Assembly: GCF_000195635.1 (NCBI RefSeq)
Contig: NZ_GL882614.1
Span: 1-64,000, forward strand
Reading direction: 5' to 3'
From: Bacteroides fluxus YIT 12057
GTDB lineage: Bacteria > Bacteroidota > Bacteroidia > Bacteroidales > Bacteroidaceae
DNA: 64,000 bases
In this document: in pieces, positions 52,097 to 60,025 of the stretch
Layout of the letters: the number at the start of each line of letters is the position of its first letter
How positions within the stretch are numbered: the first letter of the stretch is position 1
Made by a program: the position numbers and the translations under genes
Notes under the pieces: generated by a model
Databases searched by the model: none
Told to the model about the DNA's origin: nothing
The model's input: only the letters and a program-made list of their open reading frames with translations

Positions 52097-55024
52097 ATGA
52101 AGAAGCTATATTCAGCATTGCTGTCCCTGCTTATAGGAACCGCCACCCTTACCGCACAAGAAGTGGAACAAAACGTAGAAGAACGCTTAGAGAACTTCTT
52201 CAATGAATATACAACCAACACCGTAGATATAGGAACCTGCAAGCTGGACAGCTTCCATATAGATTTCCGGAAAAAGAAACTGTCCGTCTATGTCAATGAA
52301 CGGTTTGCCTACCAACCTTTCCGGCAAGAAAACGTAGATGCCATTTACAGACACTTGGGACAGATTCTTCCGGGGCCTGTGAACTATTTCGGCATTACCC
52401 TGTTTGCCGGCGGACGCAGCATTGACGAACTCATCCCCAACCTCTATCGCAGAGGGAAAAAAGACAAAGACCGCCTGTTCGACAATCTGGAAAACAAAGG
52501 TGCACCTTGGGTTACATGCGTTTCCCGTCCTTATGAAATCACCCGAGGACTGGAAGGCCGGCACATCGCCCTATGGCAAAGCCATGGACAATATTATATC
52601 AATAATCATGATAAGTGGGGCTGGCAACGCCCCCGCCTGTTCTGCACCAGTGAAGACCAATTCACACAGTCTTTCCTACTTCCTTACCTGATACCCATGC
52701 TGGAAAATGCAGGTGCCAATGTATTCACCCCGCGCGAACGGGATACACAGAAACAGGAAGTGATTGTAGATAATGACGGGACATTGAGCGGAAAAGGCGG
52801 AAAAGGCTCTCTCTATCTGGATGTCAAAAGCCGGAAGGCACGTTGGGAACAAACCGGATTGCCGGGATTTGCCCAACGGAAACGGGTCTATCAAGACGGC
52901 GAGAACCCTTTCCTCACAGGTACGGCACGTTTTGCCAAGACCGAGAAGAAGAAAGACAAAGCCTTTGCCGAATGGGTACCCGATATCCCTGAAACAGGAG
53001 AATATGCCGTATATGTTTCCTATCAGACCTTACCCAACAGTGTAAGCGATGCCAAATATCTTGTATTCCATGCAGGAGGCGTTACGGAATTCAAGGTAAA
53101 CCAACGGATCGGAGGCGGCACATGGGTATATCTTGGCACTTTCACATTCGACAAAGGCAAAAATGATTATTCAATGGTCATTCTGAGCAATGAAAGCAAA
53201 GAAAAAGGCGTTGTATGCGCCGATGCCGTCCGTTTCGGCGGAGGTATGGGTAATATTGCGCGCGGTGGAAAGACAAGCGGACTCCCCCGCTATCTGGAAG
53301 GCGCCCGCTACTCCGCACAATGGGCAGGCATGCCTTACTCGGTTTATGGAGGCTATGAGGGGAAGAACGATATGAATGATGATATCAACGTGCGCTCCCG
53401 GACAGTGAACTACCTCGCCGGAAAGTCTGTATTCAATCCTGCGGAAGACGGTTTGGGAGTTCCTTTTGAAATGAGCATGGCGCTGCACAGCGATGCCGGT
53501 TTCAGCAAGGAAGACGCCATCATAGGCAGCCTCGGCATATATACCACAGATTTCAATGACGGGCGGCTCAATGCCGGGACAGACCGCTATGCATCGCGGG
53601 ACTTGTCCGACATCCTGCTCACGCAACTGCAACAGGATATCCGCGCCACATTCAACATAGACTGGACACGCCGCAGTATGTGGGACCGCAATTACAGTGA
53701 AACGCGCCTGCCTGCCGTTCCATCTACCATTGTCGAGCTGCTCTCCCACCAGAACTTTGCAGACATGCGCCTGGGACATGACCCCAACTTCAAGTTCACC
53801 GTAGGCCGTGCACTCTATAAAGCCATCCTGCGGTATATCTGCAACCAGCATGGCAAAGACTACACCGTACAACCTCTTCCTGTCAGCCATTTTGCCCTGC
53901 GTTTCGGCAAGAAGAATACCCTGGAGCTTTCCTGGGAAGGTGAAGACGACCCGCTGGAACCAACGGCCAAACCGCGTGAATACATCGTCTATACACGTAT
54001 CGGGCACGGTGGTTTTGACAATGGCGTCCGTGTCAGTTCCCCCTCCCATACCGTAAAGATAGAGCCGGGCATTGTCTATTCTTTCAAAGTGACCGCCATA
54101 AACCGGGGAGGAGAAAGCTTCCCTTCAGAAATCCTTGCCGCATATAAAGCCAAGCATGAACAAGGACGCGTACTGATTGTCAACGGTTTTGACCGTATCA
54201 GCGGTCCGGCTGTCATAGACACTCCCCAGGCAGCCGGTTTCGACCTTGCGCAAGACCCCGGTGTACCTTACCTATATGACATCTCACTCTGCGGTTCCCA
54301 ACAAAATTTCAACCGGAAAGCGGCAGGCAGACAATTAGGGGACAGCGGCAATGAATATGAAGGTATGAAAATTGCGGGGAATACTTTCGACTATCCTTTC
54401 ATACACGGCAAAGCCATACAGGCAACCGGAAAATACAGCTTCGTATCATGCAGTGACGAAGCGTTGGAAAGCGGAACCATATCTCCGGAAGATTATCCGA
54501 TCATGGACTATATCCTCGGACTGGAAAAGACAGACAACTCCAGCAACCCTTCCCGTAATATTTATTACAAGACTTTCTCGTCCCCCATGCAACGTGTCCT
54601 TACGGCATATTGCCTGTCGGGTGGAAATCTCCTCGTCAGCGGCGCTTACGTAGGCAGTGACATGTCCACATCACAAGGCGACCGTGAATTTACCCGGAAC
54701 CTGTTGAAATACGGTTATGGCAATTCTTTGCAGACCACCGGAAACGATATCCGTGTTCAAGGCCTGGGACGCACTTTCAGCATCCCCCGCCTGCCCAACG
54801 AACAGGCTTATCCCGTTACTGCCCCCGACTGCATATTGCCAGTACCCCCGGCATTCCCCGTAATGACCTACAGCACCGGAAATGTATCTGCCGCCACTGC
54901 TTACCAAGGTAAAGATTACCGTACTTTCGTGATGGGTTTCCCCTTTGAAAGTATAGAAGAAGAAGCGGACAGAAATGCCATAATGGCGTCAATCCTTCAA
55001 TTTCTGGGTGAAAGAAAGAAGTAA
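52097..55024 (+). CDS. Secreted amidase-like protein with golvesin and fibronectin III domains
   Basis: A 975-residue exported protein (signal peptide MKKLYSALLSLLIGTATLTAQ). The region IALWQSHGQYYINNHDKWGWQRPRLFCTSEDQFTQSFLLPYLIPMLENAGANVFTPRERD resembles the N-acetylmuramoyl-L-alanine amidase (Amidase_3) fold, split by an inserted golvesin/xanthan-lyase-type domain (about 300-410, FAEWVPDIPETGEYAVYVSYQ). The fold resumes with MSMALHSDAGF, which matches the SIHANA-like motif. A fibronectin III domain follows (about 645-720, PREYIVYTRIGHGGFDNG...), then a C-terminal domain of unknown type. Relatives are often mislabelled xanthan lyase. It likely cleaves or binds peptidoglycan or a glycan; activity is inferred. 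Confidence 0.8.
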   Translation: MKKLYSALLSLLIGTATLTAQEVEQNVEERLENFFNEYTTNTVDIGTCKLDSFHIDFRKKKLSVYVNERFAYQPFRQENVDAIYRHLGQILPGPVNYFGITLFAGGRSIDELIPNLYRRGKKDKDRLFDNLENKGAPWVTCVSRPYEITRGLEGRHIALWQSHGQYYINNHDKWGWQRPRLFCTSEDQFTQSFLLPYLIPMLENAGANVFTPRERDTQKQEVIVDNDGTLSGKGGKGSLYLDVKSRKARWEQTGLPGFAQRKRVYQDGENPFLTGTARFAKTEKKKDKAFAEWVPDIPETGEYAVYVSYQTLPNSVSDAKYLVFHAGGVTEFKVNQRIGGGTWVYLGTFTFDKGKNDYSMVILSNESKEKGVVCADAVRFGGGMGNIARGGKTSGLPRYLEGARYSAQWAGMPYSVYGGYEGKNDMNDDINVRSRTVNYLAGKSVFNPAEDGLGVPFEMSMALHSDAGFSKEDAIIGSLGIYTTDFNDGRLNAGTDRYASRDLSDILLTQLQQDIRATFNIDWTRRSMWDRNYSETRLPAVPSTIVELLSHQNFADMRLGHDPNFKFTVGRALYKAILRYICNQHGKDYTVQPLPVSHFALRFGKKNTLELSWEGEDDPLEPTAKPREYIVYTRIGHGGFDNGVRVSSPSHTVKIEPGIVYSFKVTAINRGGESFPSEILAAYKAKHEQGRVLIVNGFDRISGPAVIDTPQAAGFDLAQDPGVPYLYDISLCGSQQNFNRKAAGRQLGDSGNEYEGMKIAGNTFDYPFIHGKAIQATGKYSFVSCSDEALESGTISPEDYPIMDYILGLEKTDNSSNPSRNIYYKTFSSPMQRVLTAYCLSGGNLLVSGAYVGSDMSTSQGDREFTRNLLKYGYGNSLQTTGNDIRVQGLGRTFSIPRLPNEQAYPVTAPDCILPVPPAFPVMTYSTGNVSAATAYQGKDYRTFVMGFPFESIEEEADRNAIMASILQFLGERKK

Positions 55025-55039
55025 TCATAAAATAAATCT

Positions 55040-55047
55040 TATCTTTG
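55040..55047 (+). promoter_or_regulatory. Candidate promoter of the 110-residue hypothetical gene
   Basis: TATCTTTG matches TAnnTTTG, 45 bases before the start at 55092. Confidence 0.55.
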
Positions 55048-55091
55048 TTCCAACAGAGAATATGAACCATTAAACATTAATCACTAAAAAT

Positions 55092-55424
55092 ATGAACATC
55101 ATGTACGCTATACAAGCCAACCCGAGCGGAACCCGCAGTTTAGAAGTATCAGAAGAGAACCTTGCCACTATCGAAAAATACGGACTGTTCCGCCATCTCA
55201 TCGACAGCAACGGCATCGTAGATGAAACCGTGCTCGACAAGCTGAAACTGAATATCCGCTCACTCATTGCCGCACAGGAAGAAGACAGCAAGGACCTGCT
55301 CGACCTCTGCATCGATGTCATCTATCATAACAACATGAAAGCTTTCGGATTGCAGCAACTTATCAAACTCTATCTGGAATGGCTCTCCAAGCAAGAAACC
55401 ATAGAAGAGGGAAACGATAAATGA
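55092..55424 (+). CDS. Hypothetical 110-residue protein
   Basis: A soluble acidic protein with alternating helices and no signal peptide. LKLNIRSLIAAQEEDSKDLLDLCIDVIYHNNMKAFGLQQLIKLYLEWLSKQE is strongly helical. The ATG at 55101 is an alternative start. Its stop overlaps the TusA-like gene by four bases (ATGA), so the two are translationally coupled. I do not recognise a family; the coupling suggests a partner of the small sulfurtransferase-like protein. Confidence 0.8.
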   Translation: MNIMYAIQANPSGTRSLEVSEENLATIEKYGLFRHLIDSNGIVDETVLDKLKLNIRSLIAAQEEDSKDLLDLCIDVIYHNNMKAFGLQQLIKLYLEWLSKQETIEEGNDK

Positions 55425-55633
55425 AAACCATCAATACGTGCGGACAAAAGCACTATAGCCCGCTTATCCCTGCCATAACAGCCTTATGCAAGGCCGGGAA
55501 AGGAGAAAAGCTGGAGATTATCATGGATGATGCCGTCGCCTTCAGCGACTTGAAAGAGTATCTTTCCGAACAACGAATCGGCTTCCGTGAGATTTACGAC
55601 GGCGAGCAGATGACACTGCAGTTCACCGTATAA
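55421..55633 (+). CDS. TusA-like small protein with altered active site
   Basis: A 70-residue protein with the beta-alpha-beta-alpha-beta-beta layout of TusA/SirA. The segment AGKGEKLEIIMDDAVAFSDLKEYLSEQRIGF aligns with the PGE...IIADDPATTRDI core. In place of the catalytic CPxP, however, the sequence reads HYSP (residues 11-14), so the sulfur-carrying Cys position is His; a separate Cys is at residue 7. It may be a structural relative with a different role or use Cys7. Translationally coupled to the preceding gene and followed by ygiQ after a hairpin. Confidence 0.7.
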   Translation: MKTINTCGQKHYSPLIPAITALCKAGKGEKLEIIMDDAVAFSDLKEYLSEQRIGFREIYDGEQMTLQFTV

Positions 55634-55647
55634 AAGACGGTGAACTG
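55619..55647 (+). terminator. Hairpin across the TusA-like stop codon
   Basis: CAGTTCACCGT and ACGGTGAACTG form a perfect 11-bp stem whose left arm is coding and whose 7-base loop holds the TAA stop. No strong T-run follows, so it may attenuate transcription or protect the mRNA end. Confidence 0.6.
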
Positions 55648-55673
55648 ATTATACCTATTTACTTATTTTATCA

Positions 55674-57539
55674 ATGAAAGAATATCGACTGACCGACTGG
55701 TTGCCTACAACCAAGAAAGAAGTAGAGCTTCGCGGGTGGAATGAATTGGATGTTATTTTATTCAGTGGTGATGCATACGTAGATCACCCTTCATTCGGTG
55801 CCGCCGTCATCGGTCGCATCCTTGAAGCGGAAGGGCTGCGCATAGCCATCATTCCCCAGCCTAACTGGCGTGACGATTTACGTGACTTCAAGAAACTGGG
55901 ACGTCCCCGGTTATTCTTCGGCATCAGTCCCGGTTGCATGGACAGTATGGTCAATAAATATACGGCCAACAAACGTCTGCGCAGTGATGATGCCTACACT
56001 CCGGATGCACGTCCGGACATGCGGCCCGAGTATCCTTCCATTGTATATACCCAAATACTGAAGAAACTATATCCGGATGTCCCCGTTGTATTGGGTGGTA
56101 TCGAGGCAAGCATGCGGCGGCTGACACATTACGACTACTGGCAAGACCGTGTACGACCCAGTATTCTCATTGACAGCGGTGCAGACTCGTTGATATACGG
56201 CATGGGTGAAAAACCGGTGGTGGAACTTGCAGAAAGGCTGAAACGCAAATTAGCGGAAACAGACGGAACAGTGCCTGCCACGGTTGTTACCAAAGAGGAC
56301 TTCAAGCAGCTGATCTCCGACATCCCCAAAATGGTCTATCTTGAAAAGAATATTTCCTCACAGGAAGGGGACATTACCCTCTTTTCCCATGAGGAATGCC
56401 TGAAAGACAAAAAGAAAGAAGCGGCCAATTTCCGTCATATTGAAGAAGAGAGCAATAAATATGCGGCTTCCCGTATCTTGCAAAAAGCAGGCAAACAGAC
56501 CGTAGTGGTCAATCCTCCCTACCCTCCCTTGACGGAAGCGGAACTGGACCGGTCATTTGATTTGCCCTATACACGCCTGCCTCATCCCAAATATAAAGGG
56601 AAACGCATTCCGGCATACGACATGATCAAGTTTTCCGTCAACCTGCACAGAGGATGCTTTGGGGGATGCGCATTCTGCACCATCTCGGCACATCAAGGCA
56701 AGTTCATCGTAAGCCGCAGTAAGGAGAGCATTCTGAAAGAGGTAAAAGCCATCACGGAACTGCCCGATTTCAAAGGTTATTTAAGTGATTTAGGAGGCCC
56801 GTCGGCCAACATGTACCGGATGAAGGGGCGGGATGAAGCCGTTTGCAGGAAATGCAAACGCCCGTCGTGCATCTACCCCAAGGTATGCCCTAACCTGAAT
56901 ACGGACCACCGTCCGCTACTCGACATCTATCATGCAGTAGATGCCTTGCCCGACATTAAAAAGTCATTTATCGGAAGCGGTGTACGCTATGACTTACTGC
57001 TGCACCAAAGCAAGGACCCGAATATCAACAAAAGTACACAGGAATATACCCGTGAACTTATCGCCCGCCATGTCAGCGGACGTCTGAAAGTAGCCCCGGA
57101 GCATACTTCGGACAATGTATTGAACATCATGCGCAAACCCTCGTTCAACCAATTCGGTGAGTTCAAGAAGATATTCGACAGGATTAACCGTGAAGAAGGA
57201 CTGCGCCAACAGCTTATCCCTTACTTTATCAGCAGCCACCCCGGATGCAAGGAAGAGGACATGGCGGAACTTGCCGTCATCACCAAGCGTCTGGACTTCC
57301 ATCTGGAACAAGTGCAGGACTTTACCCCTACCCCCATGACTGTTGCCACCGAAGCATGGTACACAGGCTTCCATCCTTATACGTTGGAACCGGTGTTCAG
57401 CGCCAAGACGCAACGCGAAAAGCTGGCGCAACGCCAGTTCTTCTTCTGGTACAAGCCCGAGGAACGCAAGAATATCATCAATGAATTGCGCCGGATAGGA
57501 CGGACAGATCTGATAGACAAGCTATACGGGAAACGGTAA
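55674..57539 (+). CDS. YgiQ-family radical SAM protein
   Basis: A 621-residue radical S-adenosylmethionine enzyme of the YgiQ (UPF0313) family, function unknown. The N-terminal domain (about 1-290) includes GGIEASMRRLTHYDYWQD. The radical SAM cluster is CFGGCAFC (about residues 328-335) with the CxxxCxxC spacing. A second Cys group, CRKCKRPSCIYPKVCPN (near 386-402), is typical of YgiQ and may hold another metal. The C-terminus (VQDFTPTPMTVATEAWYTG...) is the conserved UPF0313 tail. It follows the TusA-like gene by 40 bases. Confidence 0.92.
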   Translation: MKEYRLTDWLPTTKKEVELRGWNELDVILFSGDAYVDHPSFGAAVIGRILEAEGLRIAIIPQPNWRDDLRDFKKLGRPRLFFGISPGCMDSMVNKYTANKRLRSDDAYTPDARPDMRPEYPSIVYTQILKKLYPDVPVVLGGIEASMRRLTHYDYWQDRVRPSILIDSGADSLIYGMGEKPVVELAERLKRKLAETDGTVPATVVTKEDFKQLISDIPKMVYLEKNISSQEGDITLFSHEECLKDKKKEAANFRHIEEESNKYAASRILQKAGKQTVVVNPPYPPLTEAELDRSFDLPYTRLPHPKYKGKRIPAYDMIKFSVNLHRGCFGGCAFCTISAHQGKFIVSRSKESILKEVKAITELPDFKGYLSDLGGPSANMYRMKGRDEAVCRKCKRPSCIYPKVCPNLNTDHRPLLDIYHAVDALPDIKKSFIGSGVRYDLLLHQSKDPNINKSTQEYTRELIARHVSGRLKVAPEHTSDNVLNIMRKPSFNQFGEFKKIFDRINREEGLRQQLIPYFISSHPGCKEEDMAELAVITKRLDFHLEQVQDFTPTPMTVATEAWYTGFHPYTLEPVFSAKTQREKLAQRQFFFWYKPEERKNIINELRRIGRTDLIDKLYGKR

Positions 57540-57624
57540 TGAAGAAAGAACCTACACAAGATGTAAACATAAACGCACCACAAATCAGCACTTTCGCTGC
57601 TAAATTCAAATGACTCTTTTTCAT
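57478..57624 (-). pseudogene. Decayed lipoprotein remnant (DUF3332-like N-terminus)
   Basis: On the minus strand an ATG at 57624 opens MKKSHLNLAAKVLICGAFMF followed by TSCVGSFF. This signal peptide, lipobox Cys and GSF are exactly what begins DUF3332-type Bacteroides lipoproteins. After residue 28 the similarity stops and the frame runs antisense through the 3' end of ygiQ to a stop at 57478. The usual 150 or more residues are missing, so it looks like a 5' fragment left by deletion. It is still intact as a 48-codon frame and could yield a tiny lipoprotein. Family call is from memory of the motif. Confidence 0.5.
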
Positions 57625-57701
57625 TGTTTTTCTTTTTATTAAATTCATAGAGGCAACCGGCTTAATTTCAGTCACCTTTTATGTATTTGTTCCAAACTTG
57701 C

Positions 57702-57727
57702 ACTATTGATACACAAAAAACAATAGT
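57702..57727. terminator. Weak hairpin between ygiQ and the BACON/FISUMP-like gene
   Basis: ACTATTG and CAATAGT form a 7-bp stem with a 12-base A-rich loop between convergent genes; no T-run, so only a tentative terminator. Confidence 0.35.
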
Positions 57728-57740
57728 AACTGTGAATAAT

Positions 57741-59714
57741 TCATTCTAATATGCTTCTTACCGGGAACCCGCATTTCTTCATATCATGCATAATATACAT
57801 CCGGCGGTTGGACTCTACACAAAGAGAATATCCATATACAGTCCTCTGACTGCTACCGGTCCAATAGCGGTGTCCGTGGGGAATCACTATCCGGCAACCA
57901 CTTATATGGCTACGATGCCCGCAAAGTGGCAGATACACCGGCACGCCATCGTCACTTAAAAAGCATATATTATCTTGATTATCTTCATAATGCAAACCCA
58001 ACGAAGCTACAGGAGCACTCATAAATGTTTCCAGCTCAATATATGAAGGCACCCGCCACCCCACCGGTGAAGGGTCTAATGAAGAAGCACGCAACGGTGT
58101 CTCGGGCTTGCCCGCATGCCAGCTTCCCTTGCATGGAGTAAAATTCCCGGTCCAGAGCTCCGAACGGCTGCCAAACTGGAAATAGCCGCCATGATTGAGC
58201 GTACAACCCTCTTCCAGCCCTACCGGAACAGCCACTTGCGCCAGCTTGCCTTCTGACAACAGGTTACGGTCAAGCCAATATTTCCCGCGAATACGCACAT
58301 AGCCACCTTGATAAACCAGAATATCCTTGACCACCCCTGTATCGTTAATCAAAGAAAGTACCGTACTCCGTGCAGCCGGAAGACCGCCTCGCACCGCATT
58401 TCCCTCATTGGAATGTACCCGCACAACGAAACGCCCGTCATAATGCCCTTGCAACAGTTCAGGTTCGCCCACTTCCATCCATTCCGCCTTCTTGTCATAA
58501 ACGATGTGCCAAGGCTGGTTGCTATCCACACAGATAATATAGCTCTTCACGCCGTCTGCCTCCCGATAGTCAAGCGGAGTTTCTATTGCCCCGCTATGTC
58601 GGGCACAAATATCATCTTGAGGATACTCAATGTAATAATTGAAACAAACACCTTGTATCAACACAATATCCGTAGTCTGGCAAAAAGGATAAGTACCCGT
58701 TTCCAACGTCACCGACAATGACCGCGAACGGACATTGACCGGCTTAGCCGATATATGCACTTCCAGTACTTTTGTGCCTGTCTGCCGTATGCCGATAGCC
58801 GGTTTAATCGCATACCAACATCCTCCGTCATTAGCATTAGCAGCTTTAACATGCCACGTGGCCTGCTCATTGTCAGCGGCAACCTTAAAAGGCACCACTT
58901 CATCTTTTTGCCCATCGGTGACGTAAAGATTCCGGTTTACAGTCAGTACGGCATGCATGCCCGCCATCTGCTGCCGCACCTTCAACGTATGAATCTGCAC
59001 GCCATTACATAATTCAACCGCTGCTATACGCTCATAAGAAGAAAAATTTGCACGCACATGTATCACAAGCCCCTCACCTTCATGCTTCAAGGAGAGCCAA
59101 TGATCCGGTTCATTCTCCGGATAGTGTATATCTCCCACCTCCCACACGGACCCACATCCACTCATATTTATCTGCAAATCCTTCGACATAGCATCCGTTA
59201 CTATTTCGGGAGGCAACAACATAGAAAAGGGCACGGAAGATGCCTCGGCAGGTTTGTCTTCGTCCACGACTTCCCGCACCACATTCAACCGGACCGGAGC
59301 ATCGGATTTCACCTCTTGAAGGGCAGTCTCGGCAATCAGTATATCGGGATTACCGCCAAACAACCGTTCTATATCTTTTCTATCATACACACCGCTCAGA
59401 CTGAGAGACCGGGAGGTAAACAGCACACAGAAACTTAGCACGCCTTCCTCTACGGAACAGCATATCTTACTCCGGTCTTTCCTCTTTTTTATATCAGCTT
59501 CGGGAAACTTACGTACAAGATGTCCTATACGATCGAACACAAGAACAATGCCGGATGGACACTTCCGGGTAAACTCTGTCTCGCAAAACAGCAAGCTTAC
59601 GAGATACTTCTGTTTTGCCTTTATACGACGATCGCTACGATAGTATCTCACGCTTTGAAAAACCAGCCCGACACCTATAAATGCAAGTACTGCCACATCT
59701 GCCAATTCCATCAT
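57741..59714 (-). CDS. Membrane-anchored protein with BACON-like and FISUMP-like domains
   Basis: A 657-residue protein with an N-terminal transmembrane segment (about residues 4-23) and no lipobox or cleavable signal. Residues about 30-110 form a domain unlike anything I recognise. Middle segments (about 230-480) contain repeated BACON-like Ig folds, recognisable by HIVYDKKAEWMEVGEPE and VLSLINDTGVVKDILVYQGG. The C-terminus (about 480-657) resembles the Fibrobacter succinogenes major paralogous (FISUMP) domain: YWLDRNLLSEGK, PVGWRVPSYIELETFM and RYWTGSSQ through CGFPVRSI. Such domains are linked to surface or carbohydrate binding. It is divergent from a TPR/HTH regulator with a large hairpin in between. 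Function unknown. Confidence 0.72.
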   Translation of the reverse strand: MMELADVAVLAFIGVGLVFQSVRYYRSDRRIKAKQKYLVSLLFCETEFTRKCPSGIVLVFDRIGHLVRKFPEADIKKRKDRSKICCSVEEGVLSFCVLFTSRSLSLSGVYDRKDIERLFGGNPDILIAETALQEVKSDAPVRLNVVREVVDEDKPAEASSVPFSMLLPPEIVTDAMSKDLQINMSGCGSVWEVGDIHYPENEPDHWLSLKHEGEGLVIHVRANFSSYERIAAVELCNGVQIHTLKVRQQMAGMHAVLTVNRNLYVTDGQKDEVVPFKVAADNEQATWHVKAANANDGGCWYAIKPAIGIRQTGTKVLEVHISAKPVNVRSRSLSVTLETGTYPFCQTTDIVLIQGVCFNYYIEYPQDDICARHSGAIETPLDYREADGVKSYIICVDSNQPWHIVYDKKAEWMEVGEPELLQGHYDGRFVVRVHSNEGNAVRGGLPAARSTVLSLINDTGVVKDILVYQGGYVRIRGKYWLDRNLLSEGKLAQVAVPVGLEEGCTLNHGGYFQFGSRSELWTGNFTPCKGSWHAGKPETPLRASSLDPSPVGWRVPSYIELETFMSAPVASLGLHYEDNQDNICFLSDDGVPVYLPLCGHRSHISGCRIVIPHGHRYWTGSSQRTVYGYSLCVESNRRMYIMHDMKKCGFPVRSILE

Positions 59715-59801
59715 GTGCTTTCCTTTTATAATTTAGTTATATATGTTACTCAAAATTGTATTCAATCAATTTTCCGGTTTTCCTCTGGTTTCAACAGTTA
59801 G

Positions 59802-59844
59802 TTTAGCCGGGCATCTTTCGTACAGAAAGAGTGCCCGGGCTAAA
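59802..59844. repeat. Long inverted repeat in the divergent region
   Basis: TTTAGCCGGGCATCTTTC pairs with GAAAGAGTGCCCGGGCTAAA, giving 18 pairs interrupted by two one-base bulges and a 5-base loop. Outer words CTGGTT (59785-59790) and AACCAG (59856-59861) can extend it. Neither side has a T-run, so it is not a standard terminator. Confidence 0.8.
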
Positions 59845-59983
59845 TTTCAACACCTAACCAGCCTTTCAAAAAAGCTGTCCCAAAGATAAAGCGACAATTG
59901 ATTCCCCCGGCTTAATATCGGTAGACAAAAAGTGGATAAATAAATTATACCTCAAAAAGCTTGTATATACAGAAAGCGGACAT

Positions 59984-59991
59984 TACCTTTG
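59984..59991 (+). promoter_or_regulatory. Candidate promoter of the TPR/HTH regulator
   Basis: TACCTTTG matches TAnnTTTG, with TTGT at 59961-59964 as a near -33 element; 34 bases before the start. Confidence 0.55.
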
Positions 59992-60025
59992 TCCCCTATA
60001 CTCTAACAAACAGATTATAAGTAAA

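Larger units (their letters stand above)
59715..60025. other. Divergent region with a large hairpin
   Basis: No gene is seen. It holds the hairpin listed at 59802-59844, the regulator's promoter at 59984, and on the minus side only a weak AATTTTG-type box about 40 bases before the BACON/FISUMP-like gene. The hairpin lies roughly 90 bases from one gene and 180 from the other. Confidence 0.55.

Noticed and set aside
53171..54049. 292-codon frame antisense to the amidase/golvesin gene
   Set aside because: No domain, wrong composition, fully inside a well-supported gene.
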